Source of the DNA: Burkholderia sp. TSV86
Lineage (GTDB): Bacteria > Pseudomonadota > Gammaproteobacteria > Burkholderiales > Burkholderiaceae
DNA length: 64,000 nt
Assembly: GCF_001522865.1 (NCBI RefSeq)
Contig: NZ_LOWB01000116.1
Coordinates: 310,001-374,000, forward strand
Direction: 5' to 3'
Part shown: positions 56,012 through 64,000 of the stretch, one piece after another
Layout: each line of letters begins with the position of its first letter
Position numbering within the stretch: position 1 is the stretch's first letter
Notes under the pieces: generated by a model
Told to the model about the DNA's origin: nothing
Seen by the model: only the letters and a program-made list of their open reading frames with translations
The model's database searches: none
Program-made: the position numbers and the translations under genes

Positions 56012-56452
56012 TCAGCGCACGGCGGTGACGGGGACGGTCGTCACGCGCACCAGGCGATCGAGGACGCTGCGGCGAAAGAAATGGGTGAGGGTGTGAAGCG
56101 GGTCGCGGCGCGGCGCGGCGACGACGATTTCGTCGCAGCCGTTTTCGGCCGCGCAGGCAGCGATCGTATCGGCGATGGGGCCGACCTTCATCGTGACCGA
56201 GTATTTGACGTGCGCGTCGTTGAGGATGCGAATGGCTTGGGAGAGATCGCTTGTCGAAAACTCATGTTCGATCCGGCGGAGTTTTGCGAGCGAATGGAAG
56301 GCTTCGAGGCGGGTGGATTCGAGGGGAGGCTGGACGTTGACCAAGACGACTTCCGATGCACATCGCTCGCGGTACAGAAACACGGCGTGCCGCACGGCCT
56401 GCAGCGAGCGAGGCGAGTGGCCGATGGGAACCAGCAGTTTGAGCATGATCAA
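56012..56452 (-). CDS. Universal stress protein (UspA family)
   Basis: The 146-residue protein has the Usp fold: LKLLVPIGHSPRSLQAVRHA at the N-terminus, VVLVNVQPPLEST, and the C-terminal region CDEIVVAAPRRDPLHTLTHF followed by VTTVPVTAVR. The ATP-binding GX2GX9G(S/T) motif is degenerate: APRRD stands where GSHG is usual, so nucleotide binding may be lost. It is converging with the adhesin gene. These proteins support survival under stress. Confidence 0.83.
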   Translation of the reverse strand: MIMLKLLVPIGHSPRSLQAVRHAVFLYRERCASEVVLVNVQPPLESTRLEAFHSLAKLRRIEHEFSTSDLSQAIRILNDAHVKYSVTMKVGPIADTIAACAAENGCDEIVVAAPRRDPLHTLTHFFRRSVLDRLVRVTTVPVTAVR

Positions 56453-56988
56453 ACCTGTTGCGTAACGAGATGCTCGTAGGCTAGTGCGGTTGCTGTCGAT
56501 ATGGGCTAAAGAAAATCGACGGGCGCATAAAAATGTCGTAAACGGCGTCTCGCTCGCGTTAGAGTTATTGAAATTATAAAAAATATAAGTTTATGCGCAT
56601 AAATAATCGGTGCCGATCCAACCGCGCATGATTCGCGCGAAATTGGCTCACTGCGCGCCATTGAACCAGGAGGCGATGCTGCCTTTGGGCGTTCGGGCGA
56701 GGGCATGGGCGACAGCGGTGGCTCCGCGCCGGCAAGGCGAAGCGGCGTATCGGTCGAGCCGGTCGAGCCGGCGGCAAAACCCGTTATGCTGGAACGAACC
56801 GAATGCGAATCGCGTGGCGCTTGCGCGCTGCGCCAGCGCTGCCGCCGGCGGAGAACGGGCAAGCGGCCTCGCTTTGGGGCCTCGGTTGTCAAAGAGCCCG
56901 CCGATTCATGTCCGGCGAGCGCAAGCCGATGATCGGCGAATCATCGGAAACCGTTTTAACGCGGCCCGAATTCTGCCGTGCAAACGGA
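56453..56988. other. Gap upstream of the universal stress protein gene
   Basis: No gene is supported in this 536-bp region. The first 150 bp are AT-rich and fit the usp promoter. The rest is probably remnant DNA beside the decayed DUF6670-like gene. Confidence 0.45.
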
Positions 56989-57540
56989 ATTTCATCCCCG
57001 CTGGTCGATGTACTCGATATAACCGCGCTCATTCTCGGGCTTGCCGTTATATGAGCCTTCCCAGCAATAGCCCCCGGCATAGCCGGAGGCAAGGCCATAG
57101 AGCATCGCCGTATCCGCCGTCGTGTTGATTTCGAATAGCTGTTTGCCGCTGCGATCGGTAATCGTCCAGCGAAACGTGCGCGGCAGGAACATCACGCTTG
57201 CGTCAGGCGCAACGGCCGGGCTGTCCTGCACGGTGAGTACCTTGGAGCTGGTTTTTTCGTCGGCCTGAGTGGCGGCGCCGCGCCCCGCGCGCCGCAGATG
57301 GGCAGGGCAAGCGCCCGGCCGGCCCATGAAGGTCGCACGCAAGCAGAAGCTGGGTGCCGCCCACTCCATCGATGTTGGCCGCATCCGTGATTTTCATGCC
57401 GGTCATGCCAAGCAACGATGCGCATGCCATAAACGAGTGTGGCACCGGGAGGTCGGGAATCATCACGCCGAAATGGGTTGCGCCATAACGGCGCGGTTCT
57501 CGTGCGGCGCAACGGCGCCGGCGACGGCATCCTGAAATGC
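56989..57540 (-). pseudogene. Decayed DUF6670-like gene with internal deletion
   Basis: Two coherent pieces lie in different minus-strand frames. The 5' piece (from about 57481) reads ATHFGVMIPDLPVPHSFMAC and ASLLGMTGMKITDAANIDGV; the 3' piece (to 56992) reads VMFLPRTFRWTITDRSGKQL and TAMLYGLASGYAGGYCWEGS, ending GYIEYIDQRG. From memory these resemble the first and last parts of DUF6670 proteins (usually 300 or more residues). The middle is missing and the frames are not joined, so the gene is broken. Confidence 0.5.
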
Positions 57541-57922
57541 TGATACGGCTGCATGGTTCCGAGCAGGCGGCTGGCGAACTTCGCGCCGAGGTGGCCAGTT
57601 TGCCTTTGATGTCTGCGGCGGGACGGTCGCTATCGACGGTTGGGTCGGGGCATGAAAGTTGGGAAAAAGCTCGCGCAGACAACGCATGGCCCGAGTGGCC
57701 ATGGGCGATGCGCTTGTAATGCCGTCAGAGCAAAATCGCGACTGTCGGCGGCGTGAACAGTCCAACAGCGGAAGCGCCGATAACGCGCGGTCCGCCAAGC
57801 AGACGTCCGCGCCGTCCCACGCGGCGGCAGGCGACTTCGAGCCGAGCGTGGCCGCTGTCCGGCGGAGCGACGGCCCGCCAAGCTGTCCAACCCACCGTCC
57901 ATTACATCAACAGGAGGGCTGC
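57541..57922. other. Gap before the amidase gene
   Basis: These 382 bp have no supported gene. A strong CAGGAGG ribosome binding site sits at its right end for the amidase start. Confidence 0.45.
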
Positions 57923-59395
57923 ATGTCCGAGCCGAATGCACTGCGTGGCGCCCAGCTCGATCCGATCGTCGAGATGCCCGCGCACCGGCTTGCCGATATG
58001 ATCCGGCGCAAGGAGGTTTCGTGCGTCGAGACGATGCGCGCGTATCTCGATCACATCGAGCGCGTCAATGGCGAGATCAACGCGATCGTCGCGTTGCGCG
58101 AGCGCGCCGCGCTGCTTGACGAGGCCGCGCACAAAGACGCCGCGCTCGCGCGCGGCGAGTACGAGGGCTGGCTGCACGGAATGCCGCAGGCGCCGAAGGA
58201 TCTATTGATGACCAAGGGGATCGTGACGACGCTCGGCTCGCCGATCTTCCGCGCGATGATGCCGTCGGCCGATGCGCTGGTGGCGGCGCGCATGCGCGCA
58301 GCGGGCGCGGTGTTCATCGGCAAGACCAACACGCCGGAGTTCGGGCTCGGCTCGCATACGTTCAACGAAGTCTACGGCGCGACGCGCAACCCCTACGACT
58401 GGACGAAGAGCGCGGGCGGCAGCAGCGGCGGCGCGGCGGCCGCGCTTGCGGCGCGGATGCTGCCCGTCGCCGACGGCAGCGACTTCGGCGGATCGCTGCG
58501 CAATCCGGCGGCGTTCTGCAACGTGTATGGCATGCGGCCTTCGCAGGGGCGTGTGCCGCACTGGCCGGCACTCGACGTGTTCGTCCAGCAACTCGGCACC
58601 GAAGGGCCGATGGGGCGCACGGTCGCCGACGTCGCGCAGTTGCTCGCGATCCAGGCTGGCTACGACCGGCGCGATCCGCTGTCGCTCACCGACGATCCGC
58701 GCCGCTTCGCGCAATCGCTCGATGCCGATCTGCGTGGCGCACGCATCGCGTGGGTCGGCGACTGGAACGGTTATCTCGCCACCGAGCCGGGCGTGCTCGA
58801 GCTGTGCGAAGCGAGCTTCGGCGCACTGCGTGCGATCGGCTGCGAGATCGACGCGGCGCTGCCGCCGTTTTCGCCCGAGCGGCTGTGGCGAACCTGGCTC
58901 GCGCACCGCCATTGGCTGGCCGGCGGCAGCCTGCTGATGCATTACCGCGAGCCGGCGCGGCGCGCGCTGCTCAAGCCGGAGGCGATCTACGAAGTCGAGG
59001 GCTTGCTGAAGCTGGGAGCTGCGGACATCCTCGAGGCGAGCGCCGCGCGTAGCGCGTGGCATCAGACGCTCGCGACATTTTTCGACCGCTACGACTATGT
59101 CGCCGCGCCGGCCGCGCAGGTTTTCCCGTTCGACGTCGACATGCGCTGGCCTACGACGATCGCAGGGCGCGGGATGGACACCTATCATCGCTGGATGGAA
59201 ACCGTCGTGCCGTGGACACTGGCCGGCTGCCCGGTCGTCAGTGTGCCGGTAGGCTTCAATGCGGCGGGCCTGCCGATGGGAATGCAATTGATCGGCCGGC
59301 CGCGCGATGACTTTGCGGTGCTCCAGCTCGCGCATGCATACGAAAGCGAATGCGACTGGGTGAGCGCGCGCCGTCCCTCGCTGCCGGGCGCGTGA
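57923..59395 (+). CDS. Amidase (amidase signature family)
   Basis: The protein has 490 residues with the catalytic triad Lys92 (APKDLLMTKG), cis-Ser167 (SAGGSSGGAAAALAARM) and nucleophile Ser191 (DGSDFGGSLRNPAAF). It hydrolyses carboxylic amides to acid and ammonia; the GatA, AtzF or indoleacetamide specificities cannot be told apart here, and no gatBC genes are adjacent. ATG 57923 follows AGGAGG by 7 bases. The reading frame is open further upstream to 57659 but that part has no similarity. Confidence 0.9.
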   Translation: MSEPNALRGAQLDPIVEMPAHRLADMIRRKEVSCVETMRAYLDHIERVNGEINAIVALRERAALLDEAAHKDAALARGEYEGWLHGMPQAPKDLLMTKGIVTTLGSPIFRAMMPSADALVAARMRAAGAVFIGKTNTPEFGLGSHTFNEVYGATRNPYDWTKSAGGSSGGAAAALAARMLPVADGSDFGGSLRNPAAFCNVYGMRPSQGRVPHWPALDVFVQQLGTEGPMGRTVADVAQLLAIQAGYDRRDPLSLTDDPRRFAQSLDADLRGARIAWVGDWNGYLATEPGVLELCEASFGALRAIGCEIDAALPPFSPERLWRTWLAHRHWLAGGSLLMHYREPARRALLKPEAIYEVEGLLKLGAADILEASAARSAWHQTLATFFDRYDYVAAPAAQVFPFDVDMRWPTTIAGRGMDTYHRWMETVVPWTLAGCPVVSVPVGFNAAGLPMGMQLIGRPRDDFAVLQLAHAYESECDWVSARRPSLPGA

Positions 59396-59496
59396 GCCGG
59401 CCGGCGATTCGTTTCGATATGTATCCGTGATTGCATTGGCCGTAATCCCGCCCCGACAATTCGACTCGGCACGACTCGATTCATAGGGAGATTCGA

Positions 59497-60204
59497 ATGA
59501 AGACGATTCACCGTTTGGCAAAGCGCGCGGCGCTTGCCGGTTGCGCGGGCGCAATGCTGCTGGCGGGCAACGGCGCGTTCGCGCAACTCGATTTGCAGAA
59601 TCTCGGCTCGTCGCTGCTGGGTGGCGCTGGCGCGTCGCAACAGCAGGCGGGCTCGACGGGCGTGTCGCAATTGCTGCAATCGTATGCCGGCGCGAACCAG
59701 CAGGTGCTTGCCGGGCAAGCGAGCCTTGCGTCGGCGATGGGGCTCAGCGGCGCGGCCGGGCAGGCGCAGCAGGCGGCAGGTTTGTTGACCCAGGGCGGCG
59801 CGTCAGCATTGACGCCGAGCGCGCTGTCGCGGGTGGGCGGCGCGCAGCAATCGGTCGGACAGGCGCTGACGCAGGCTTTCGCGTCGCGCGGCGCAAGCGG
59901 CGCGGCGGGGGCCAGTGTCGACAAAGCTGCGTTTACCCGTGGCCTCACGTCGCTTGGCGAAGGCCTGACGCAGTATTCGCACCTGCAATCGGGCCTCGGC
60001 GGGCTGAGCGGGGAGAATCCCGCTTCGCTGCTGCAGGCGGGGCTCGATCCGAACAATCTGAAGGCCGCGTCGTACATCGCTCAGAGCGCGCCGGGTCAAC
60101 TTCAGTCGATCGGCAGTACGCTTGGCGCCGCCGTGCGGTATGCGACGAGCCACGGCATTCCGGTGCCGGACGTCGCGTCGTCGGCGCTCAAGCTGCTACC
60201 GTAA
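59497..60204 (+). CDS. Secreted glycine/alanine-rich hypothetical protein
   Basis: The protein has 235 residues with a signal peptide (RLAKRAALAGCAGAMLLAGNGAFAQ). The mature part is rich in Ala, Gly, Gln, Ser and Leu (LGSSLLGGAGASQQQAG, GVSQLLQSYAGANQQVLAG) and probably helical. No cysteines remain after the signal except the one inside it (GCAG), which could be a lipobox-like site but lacks the usual context. I do not recognise the family. A GGGAG ribosome binding site precedes the ATG. Confidence 0.7.
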   Translation: MKTIHRLAKRAALAGCAGAMLLAGNGAFAQLDLQNLGSSLLGGAGASQQQAGSTGVSQLLQSYAGANQQVLAGQASLASAMGLSGAAGQAQQAAGLLTQGGASALTPSALSRVGGAQQSVGQALTQAFASRGASGAAGASVDKAAFTRGLTSLGEGLTQYSHLQSGLGGLSGENPASLLQAGLDPNNLKAASYIAQSAPGQLQSIGSTLGAAVRYATSHGIPVPDVASSALKLLP

Positions 60205-60355
60205 TGCCGCTTCAGCCGCGCTCATAGGCGCCCGCCGAGCCCTTCGCGGCGGGCCGCCCGTGGTGCGCGCGGGGCGGCGGCCCGCTTGCCCCCTGTCGCG
60301 CGGGGTTATTCGCAGAGTGCTATGGTGAGGCGTTTCGTCCTCTGCGAGCGGCCCG

Positions 60356-61204
60356 ATGCGCAACACTGTCGATCTTTCCCGTTATTTCGCCCGTATCGGC
60401 TATCGCGGCCCCGCCGAGCCGACGCTCGACGTGCTGCGTCAATTGCAATTGCACCATCCGCTGGCGATTCCGTTCGAGAACCTCAATCCGTATGCGGGCG
60501 GGCGCGTCGCGCTCGATCTCGATTCGGTGTGCGGCAAGCTGATCGAGCGGCGGCGCGGCGGCTATTGCTTCGAGCAGAACAAGCTGTTCCACGCGGTGCT
60601 CACGCAACTCGGCTTTCGCGTGAAGCCGCTGATCGCACGCGTTTACTGGCAGCGGGCGCCCGAACTGCCGCCGCCACCCCGCACGCACATGCTGCTGCGC
60701 GTCGAACTGGACGGCGCGACGTGGCTCGCGGACGTCGGTTTCGGCTCGGTCACGCTGACGGCGCCGCTGCGCGTGTCGCTCAATCAGGCGCAATCGACGC
60801 CGCATGGTCGATTTCGCGTGACCGATGCGCCGGCGGCGGGTGAACTCGATCTCGAATGCGAGACGCCGTCCGGCTGGAAGCCGCTGTACCGTTTCGCGCT
60901 CAGTCCCGTCGAGTGGATCGACTGTGAGGTGGCGAATTGGTTTACGTCGACGCATCCCGAATCGGTTTTTACGCGCGATCTGGTGGTGTGCCGTGTGATG
61001 CCCGATTCGCGCGCGAATCTGTTCAACGACATGCTGACGCTGCGCGGATTGCGCGGGGACGCGCAGACGTCCCGGCTGCCGGATTTCGATGCATGGACGG
61101 GCTGCTTGCGTGAGCGGTTCGGACTCGATCTGGCTGGATTCGACGCGCCGGCACTTTATGCGCGCGCGGTCGCGCGCACCGATGCGGGGATGGCGGCCGC
61201 CTGA
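60356..61204 (+). CDS. nat: Arylamine N-acetyltransferase
   Basis: This 282-residue enzyme has the catalytic triad Cys71 (RRGGYCFEQN), His111 (RTHMLLRV) and Asp126 (LADVGFG). The N-terminus YFARIGYRGPAEPTLDVLRQ and IPFENLNPY is standard. It transfers acetyl from acetyl-CoA to arylamines and hydrazines such as isoniazid. Length matches bacterial NATs. It converges with the metal-dependent hydrolase gene. Confidence 0.92.
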   Translation: MRNTVDLSRYFARIGYRGPAEPTLDVLRQLQLHHPLAIPFENLNPYAGGRVALDLDSVCGKLIERRRGGYCFEQNKLFHAVLTQLGFRVKPLIARVYWQRAPELPPPPRTHMLLRVELDGATWLADVGFGSVTLTAPLRVSLNQAQSTPHGRFRVTDAPAAGELDLECETPSGWKPLYRFALSPVEWIDCEVANWFTSTHPESVFTRDLVVCRVMPDSRANLFNDMLTLRGLRGDAQTSRLPDFDAWTGCLRERFGLDLAGFDAPALYARAVARTDAGMAAA

Positions 61205-61570
61205 GCCGGCCGGTGACCGGCGGCGTAACGGCCCGGCGGGCGGCCGAGCCTTGGAGCAGGCCCGGCCGCGGCCGACGAGCGGCCAGCGGCTGGCAGCTGC
61301 GGCGGCGGTGTGACTTGATCCGCGCGAGGCGTGGTGGCCCTTGGCGGGCGTAGCGCGGCCGCGCATCCGGCACGTGCGCCGCGTATATCGCTTGCGATTG
61401 CTCAGGCGCGCTTGCGCAGAGGCTCGCCCGCACGATTCTCCAGACGTGCGCCGAATCCGGACGATCATCTACGAGAACCACGGGCGCGCGGCGCGCTTAC
61501 GCGGGCCGCGAGCGCTTCGTTGCCGCAGCGGACCGCCCGCGCGTGTCGCGGGCGGCGCTCGCGGTTGCGC
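61205..61570. other. Convergent gap between nat and hydrolase genes
   Basis: No gene is supported in these 366 bp. A hairpin CCGCCCGCG-CGTGT-CGCGGGCGG (61533-61555) lacks a T-run but may act as a shared transcript end. Confidence 0.5.
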
Positions 61571-62485
61571 TCAAGACTGCGCCGCGGCGGGCGCCGGATG
61601 CAGCGGCACGCGGCGCGGCGCGGCCTGATCGGCATAACGCTCGTTGGCGGCGTCGATGTTCGCGAGCAGCGTATCGACGTTCTTCAACAGATGGCGGTTG
61701 TCGTGATCCCATGGATGGAAGCCCGGGCGGAAATAATCGAGCCATTCGAGCGCGATGCTGGCGAACAGGCCCTTCGTCGGGCTGTACAGAAACTTGAAGA
61801 GCCGCCACATGCCTTTGAGCTTGCCGTGGCGCAACCGATGCGCAAGCATCAGCCGGACGTGGAAATCGAAGATCACCGTCCAGAAGATCACGGTCGTGAC
61901 GAGCATCGTGCCGGTGCGCAGCAGATAGGTTTTCACGCCGGACGGCATCACCGCGTTCCAGACGTCGTAGGACACCGATTTGTGCTCGGTTTCCTCCGTC
62001 GCGTGCCACAGCCACATTTGCGTATAGCCCTGAACCGATCCTTCGATCCAGCGTGACGGGTGGGCCAGCAACTGATTCGCGAACATCGCCGTGTAATGCT
62101 CGAGCGCGATCGTGATCGCGAGCTGGACCGAGTGCGGCAGCACCTTCTTGCCCCAGCCCAGGAACGTCCACAGGCGCTTGTCCAGCTTATGCGCGGGCAG
62201 GCCCGCCGCTTCGAGCAGATCGTTGTATTCGATGTGCTCGCGCGTATGCATGGCTTCCTGGCCGATGAAGCCCGCGACCTGCTTCTTCAGCTCGGGATCT
62301 TGAATCTGGTCGCGGTAGTTGCGCACCGAATCCATGAAGAAGCGCTCGCCCGCCGGAAACAGCAGCGACAGCGCGTTCATGAAATGCGTGACGGGCGCGC
62401 CCTGGACGTGCCAGTCCTGCGCCCGATCGGCGGGCAGCGCGAAACGGATGTCGCGCCGCACCGGCAGCAGATGAGGATGGGTCAT
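61571..62485 (-). CDS. Metal-dependent hydrolase (COG3687 type)
   Basis: This 304-residue protein is the intact paralogue of the pseudogene at 15225-16110. It contains GERFFMDSVRNYRDQIQDPE, GFIGQEAMHTREHIEYNDLL, LEHYTAMFANQLL and WLWHATEETEHKSVSYDVWN, with several His and Glu residues placed like those of ferritin-like di-iron proteins. COG3687 members are called predicted metal-dependent hydrolases; biochemical proof is lacking. Its start overlaps the SDR stop by 4 bp (ATGA), so it is translated with the SDR and lies downstream of the flavin monooxygenase. Confidence 0.87.
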   Translation of the reverse strand: MTHPHLLPVRRDIRFALPADRAQDWHVQGAPVTHFMNALSLLFPAGERFFMDSVRNYRDQIQDPELKKQVAGFIGQEAMHTREHIEYNDLLEAAGLPAHKLDKRLWTFLGWGKKVLPHSVQLAITIALEHYTAMFANQLLAHPSRWIEGSVQGYTQMWLWHATEETEHKSVSYDVWNAVMPSGVKTYLLRTGTMLVTTVIFWTVIFDFHVRLMLAHRLRHGKLKGMWRLFKFLYSPTKGLFASIALEWLDYFRPGFHPWDHDNRHLLKNVDTLLANIDAANERYADQAAPRRVPLHPAPAAAQS

Positions 62486-63417
62486 GATTGTTCGCCTCCT
62501 TGGTTGGCTGCGTTGTCATAGGTGGCATGCACCGGAGCCGGCGCGGGCGGCGTGCGGCCCGATGCACGGCGCGCGCGCGAGCGTTGCAGTTTGGTCGCGA
62601 GTACGACGAGCGATTGATACGCGCTGGGCAGCGTGCGCGCGAGCCAGTCCGCGCCGTGCGCGTCGCGGCCGATCAGCACGCGGCGCTTGTTCTTGCGCAC
62701 ACCGTCGAGGATCACGCGCGCGGCTTCGTCGGCGGTGGTGATGAAGAACTTCTCGAAATCCGCCTTGCCCTGCTGCTCGCTCTCGACGATGAAGCCGATC
62801 ATGTTCTTCGCAAGCCGCGCCGATTGCGCGATATTGGTGCGGATGCCGCCCGGATGCACGCAAGTCGCCGACACGCCGCACTTCATCAGATCGAGTTCCT
62901 GGCGCAGCGATTCGGTGAAGCCGCGCACCGCATATTTCGTCGCGTTGTAGCCGCTCATGCCCGGCTGCGCGAAGATCCCGAAAATGCTCGACGTATTGAC
63001 GATATGGCCGTCGCCGGACGCCTTCAGGTGCGGCAGGAACGCCTTCGTGCCATGGACGACGCCCCAGAAGTTGATGTTGACGATCCATTCGAGATCGCTG
63101 TATTCCATGCCGTCGATCGTGCTCGACAGCGCGACGCCCGCATTGTTGAAGATGAGATTCACGCGGCCGTGCGCCGCGGCAGTCTCGTCGGCCCATGCGT
63201 GCATCGCGGCGCGATCGCCCACGTCGAGCGCGCGGGTGGTGACCTGGATTGAAGGCGCGAGCGCACGCACGATCCGTTCGGTCTCGGCGAGACCGGTTTC
63301 GTTCTTGTCCGCCAGCGCGACGTTGCAGCCGTCCAGCGCGAGCTGCACGGCGAGCGAGCGGCCCATGCCCGAGCCTGCGCCCGTGATCGCCGCGACTTTG
63401 TTGGTGAAACTCTTCAT
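62482..63417 (-). CDS. Short-chain dehydrogenase/reductase
   Basis: The protein has 311 residues: TGAGSGMGRSLAVQLA, NNAGVALSSTIDGM, catalytic Ser in NTSSIFGIF, and YNATKYAVRGFTESL. The C-terminus adds a 40-residue basic tail beyond the SDR core. It resembles SDRs paired with Baeyer-Villiger-type monooxygenases, including those for lipid or ketone metabolism. Start 63417 gives MKSFTNKVAAITGAG; the longer frame to 63663 has no similarity. It overlaps the hydrolase start by 4 bp and follows the monooxygenase gene by 20 bp. Confidence 0.88.
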   Translation of the reverse strand: MKSFTNKVAAITGAGSGMGRSLAVQLALDGCNVALADKNETGLAETERIVRALAPSIQVTTRALDVGDRAAMHAWADETAAAHGRVNLIFNNAGVALSSTIDGMEYSDLEWIVNINFWGVVHGTKAFLPHLKASGDGHIVNTSSIFGIFAQPGMSGYNATKYAVRGFTESLRQELDLMKCGVSATCVHPGGIRTNIAQSARLAKNMIGFIVESEQQGKADFEKFFITTADEAARVILDGVRKNKRRVLIGRDAHGADWLARTLPSAYQSLVVLATKLQRSRARRASGRTPPAPAPVHATYDNAANQGGEQS

Positions 63418-63437
63418 GTTCGATGACCTCGTGCGGT

Positions 63438-63998
63438 TCAGGCTTCGGCGGGGGCTGGCGCGGCGGCGGCCGGCGCGGGAGCGTGGGCCGCCGCCGCGCG
63501 CTGCGCGTCGCGGGGCTTGGATTCGTAGTAATACGGCTGGTAGGCCGACATCGAGAAGCATTCCGTCTCTTGCCGGAAGCGCCAGGTGAAATCGGGCCAC
63601 AGCGTGGTGTTTCTGCCGGTTTTCGGGTCGAGATACCAACTGTTGCAGCCGCCCGTTGACCATACCGCGCCTTTGAGCTTGGTCTGGATCCGGTCGTTGT
63701 AGTCGTGCTCGACGATCGGGCGCACGTCGATCGCCTCGACACGCTCGGTGCGCATCGACTTCAGCGCGCCGAGCACGTATTCGATCTGCGACTCGATCAT
63801 GTACACCATCGAGTTGTGGCCGAGGCCGGTGTTCGGGCCCATCAGGATGAACCAGTTCGGATAGCCGGGAACGGTTGCGCCGAGGTAGGCGTGCAGCCCG
63901 TCACGCCACGCGTCGACCACGTCGACGCCGTCGCGCCCGACGATCGTGCCGCGCGGGAACGGATTGTTGATCTGGAAGCCGGTGCCGTAGATCAGGCA
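63438..63998 (-). CDS. Flavin-containing monooxygenase (Baeyer-Villiger type), C-terminal part
   Basis: Only the C-terminal 186 residues are in the window; the frame is open to the right edge (LIYGTGFQINNPFPRG). Visible motifs are PNWFILMGPNTGLGHNSMVY, MIESQIEYVLGALKSM and VWSTGGCNSWYLDPKTGRNT, typical of class B flavoprotein monooxygenases that oxidise ketones or lipids. A low-complexity alanine/proline tail (PAPAAAAPAPAEA) ends the protein. It is the first gene of the monooxygenase-SDR-hydrolase operon. The FAD and NADPH motifs lie outside the window. Confidence 0.87.
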   Translation of the reverse strand, partial: CLIYGTGFQINNPFPRGTIVGRDGVDVVDAWRDGLHAYLGATVPGYPNWFILMGPNTGLGHNSMVYMIESQIEYVLGALKSMRTERVEAIDVRPIVEHDYNDRIQTKLKGAVWSTGGCNSWYLDPKTGRNTTLWPDFTWRFRQETECFSMSAYQPYYYESKPRDAQRAAAAHAPAPAAAAPAPAEA

Positions 63999-64000
63999 GT

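Noticed and set aside
1-64000. Search for CRISPR arrays, tRNA genes, insertion sequences and prophage genes
   Set aside because: I saw no regularly spaced repeats, no cloverleaf, no transposase or integrase motifs and no phage structural genes.

Overview
The window is about 64 kb of GC-rich, gene-dense DNA. It looks like the second chromosome of a Burkholderia of the pseudomallei group (B. pseudomallei, B. thailandensis, B. oklahomensis and relatives). The evidence is a porin nearly identical to what I recall of Omp38/OpcP, a CepI/BtaI1-RsaM-CepR/BtaR1 quorum-sensing locus close to that porin, a BpaE-like trimeric autotransporter further downstream, and small DUF4148 and Bv3F-type H-NS proteins typical of the genus. 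I do not assign a species. I see no tRNA, rRNA, CRISPR array, complete insertion sequence or prophage.

Positions 1-13.6 kb: the tail of an aromatic amino acid permease, a class I aromatic/aspartate aminotransferase and a DUF488 gene; a DUF4148 secreted protein; a CusRS/IrlRS-type two-component system; a complete polar amino acid (probably cystine) ABC importer; an XRE-cupin regulator; a DedA-rhodanese fusion; an MFS exporter; and a ProY-like permease. Positions 13.6-16.6 kb are a decayed, gene-poor patch. It holds a small XRE regulator with its own palindromic operators, an H-NS-like protein, and a broken copy of a metal-dependent hydrolase whose intact paralogue lies at 61.6-62.5 kb.

Positions 16.6-25.6 kb: DUF3088, an LLM-type flavin monooxygenase, a nucleoside hydrolase, then a two-gene DNA-repair operon (FAN1-type VRR-NUC nuclease plus a nuclease-XPD/DinG helicase fusion), and a divergent LysR/DsbA pair. 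Positions 26-36.6 kb look like an amine or amino-acid-derivative catabolic region: aldo/keto reductase, MoaF-like protein, two SDRs, a LuxR-type regulator, a phenylacetaldehyde-dehydrogenase-like ALDH, a class III aminotransferase, an APC permease and an AraC/EutR-like regulator. Transport, transamination, aldehyde oxidation and regulation are all represented. An AT-rich stretch with an orphan secreted protein follows (36.7-37.6 kb).

Positions 38-51.8 kb: LysE exporter, GNAT, Old Yellow Enzyme, the porin with two strong terminators, Rnk, DUF4148, a CBS-domain protein, ribA, the quorum-sensing locus (an unknown gene, the luxI homologue, rsaM, and the divergent luxR homologue, with a near-perfect lux box upstream of luxI), MgtC, a metallophosphoesterase, a nitroreductase and AlkB. 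Positions 51.9-64 kb: a truncated IclR gene joined to MFS-transporter debris, the trimeric autotransporter, a universal stress protein, a decayed DUF6670-like gene, an amidase, a small secreted protein, arylamine N-acetyltransferase, and a minus-strand operon of metal-dependent hydrolase, SDR and flavin monooxygenase that runs off the right edge.
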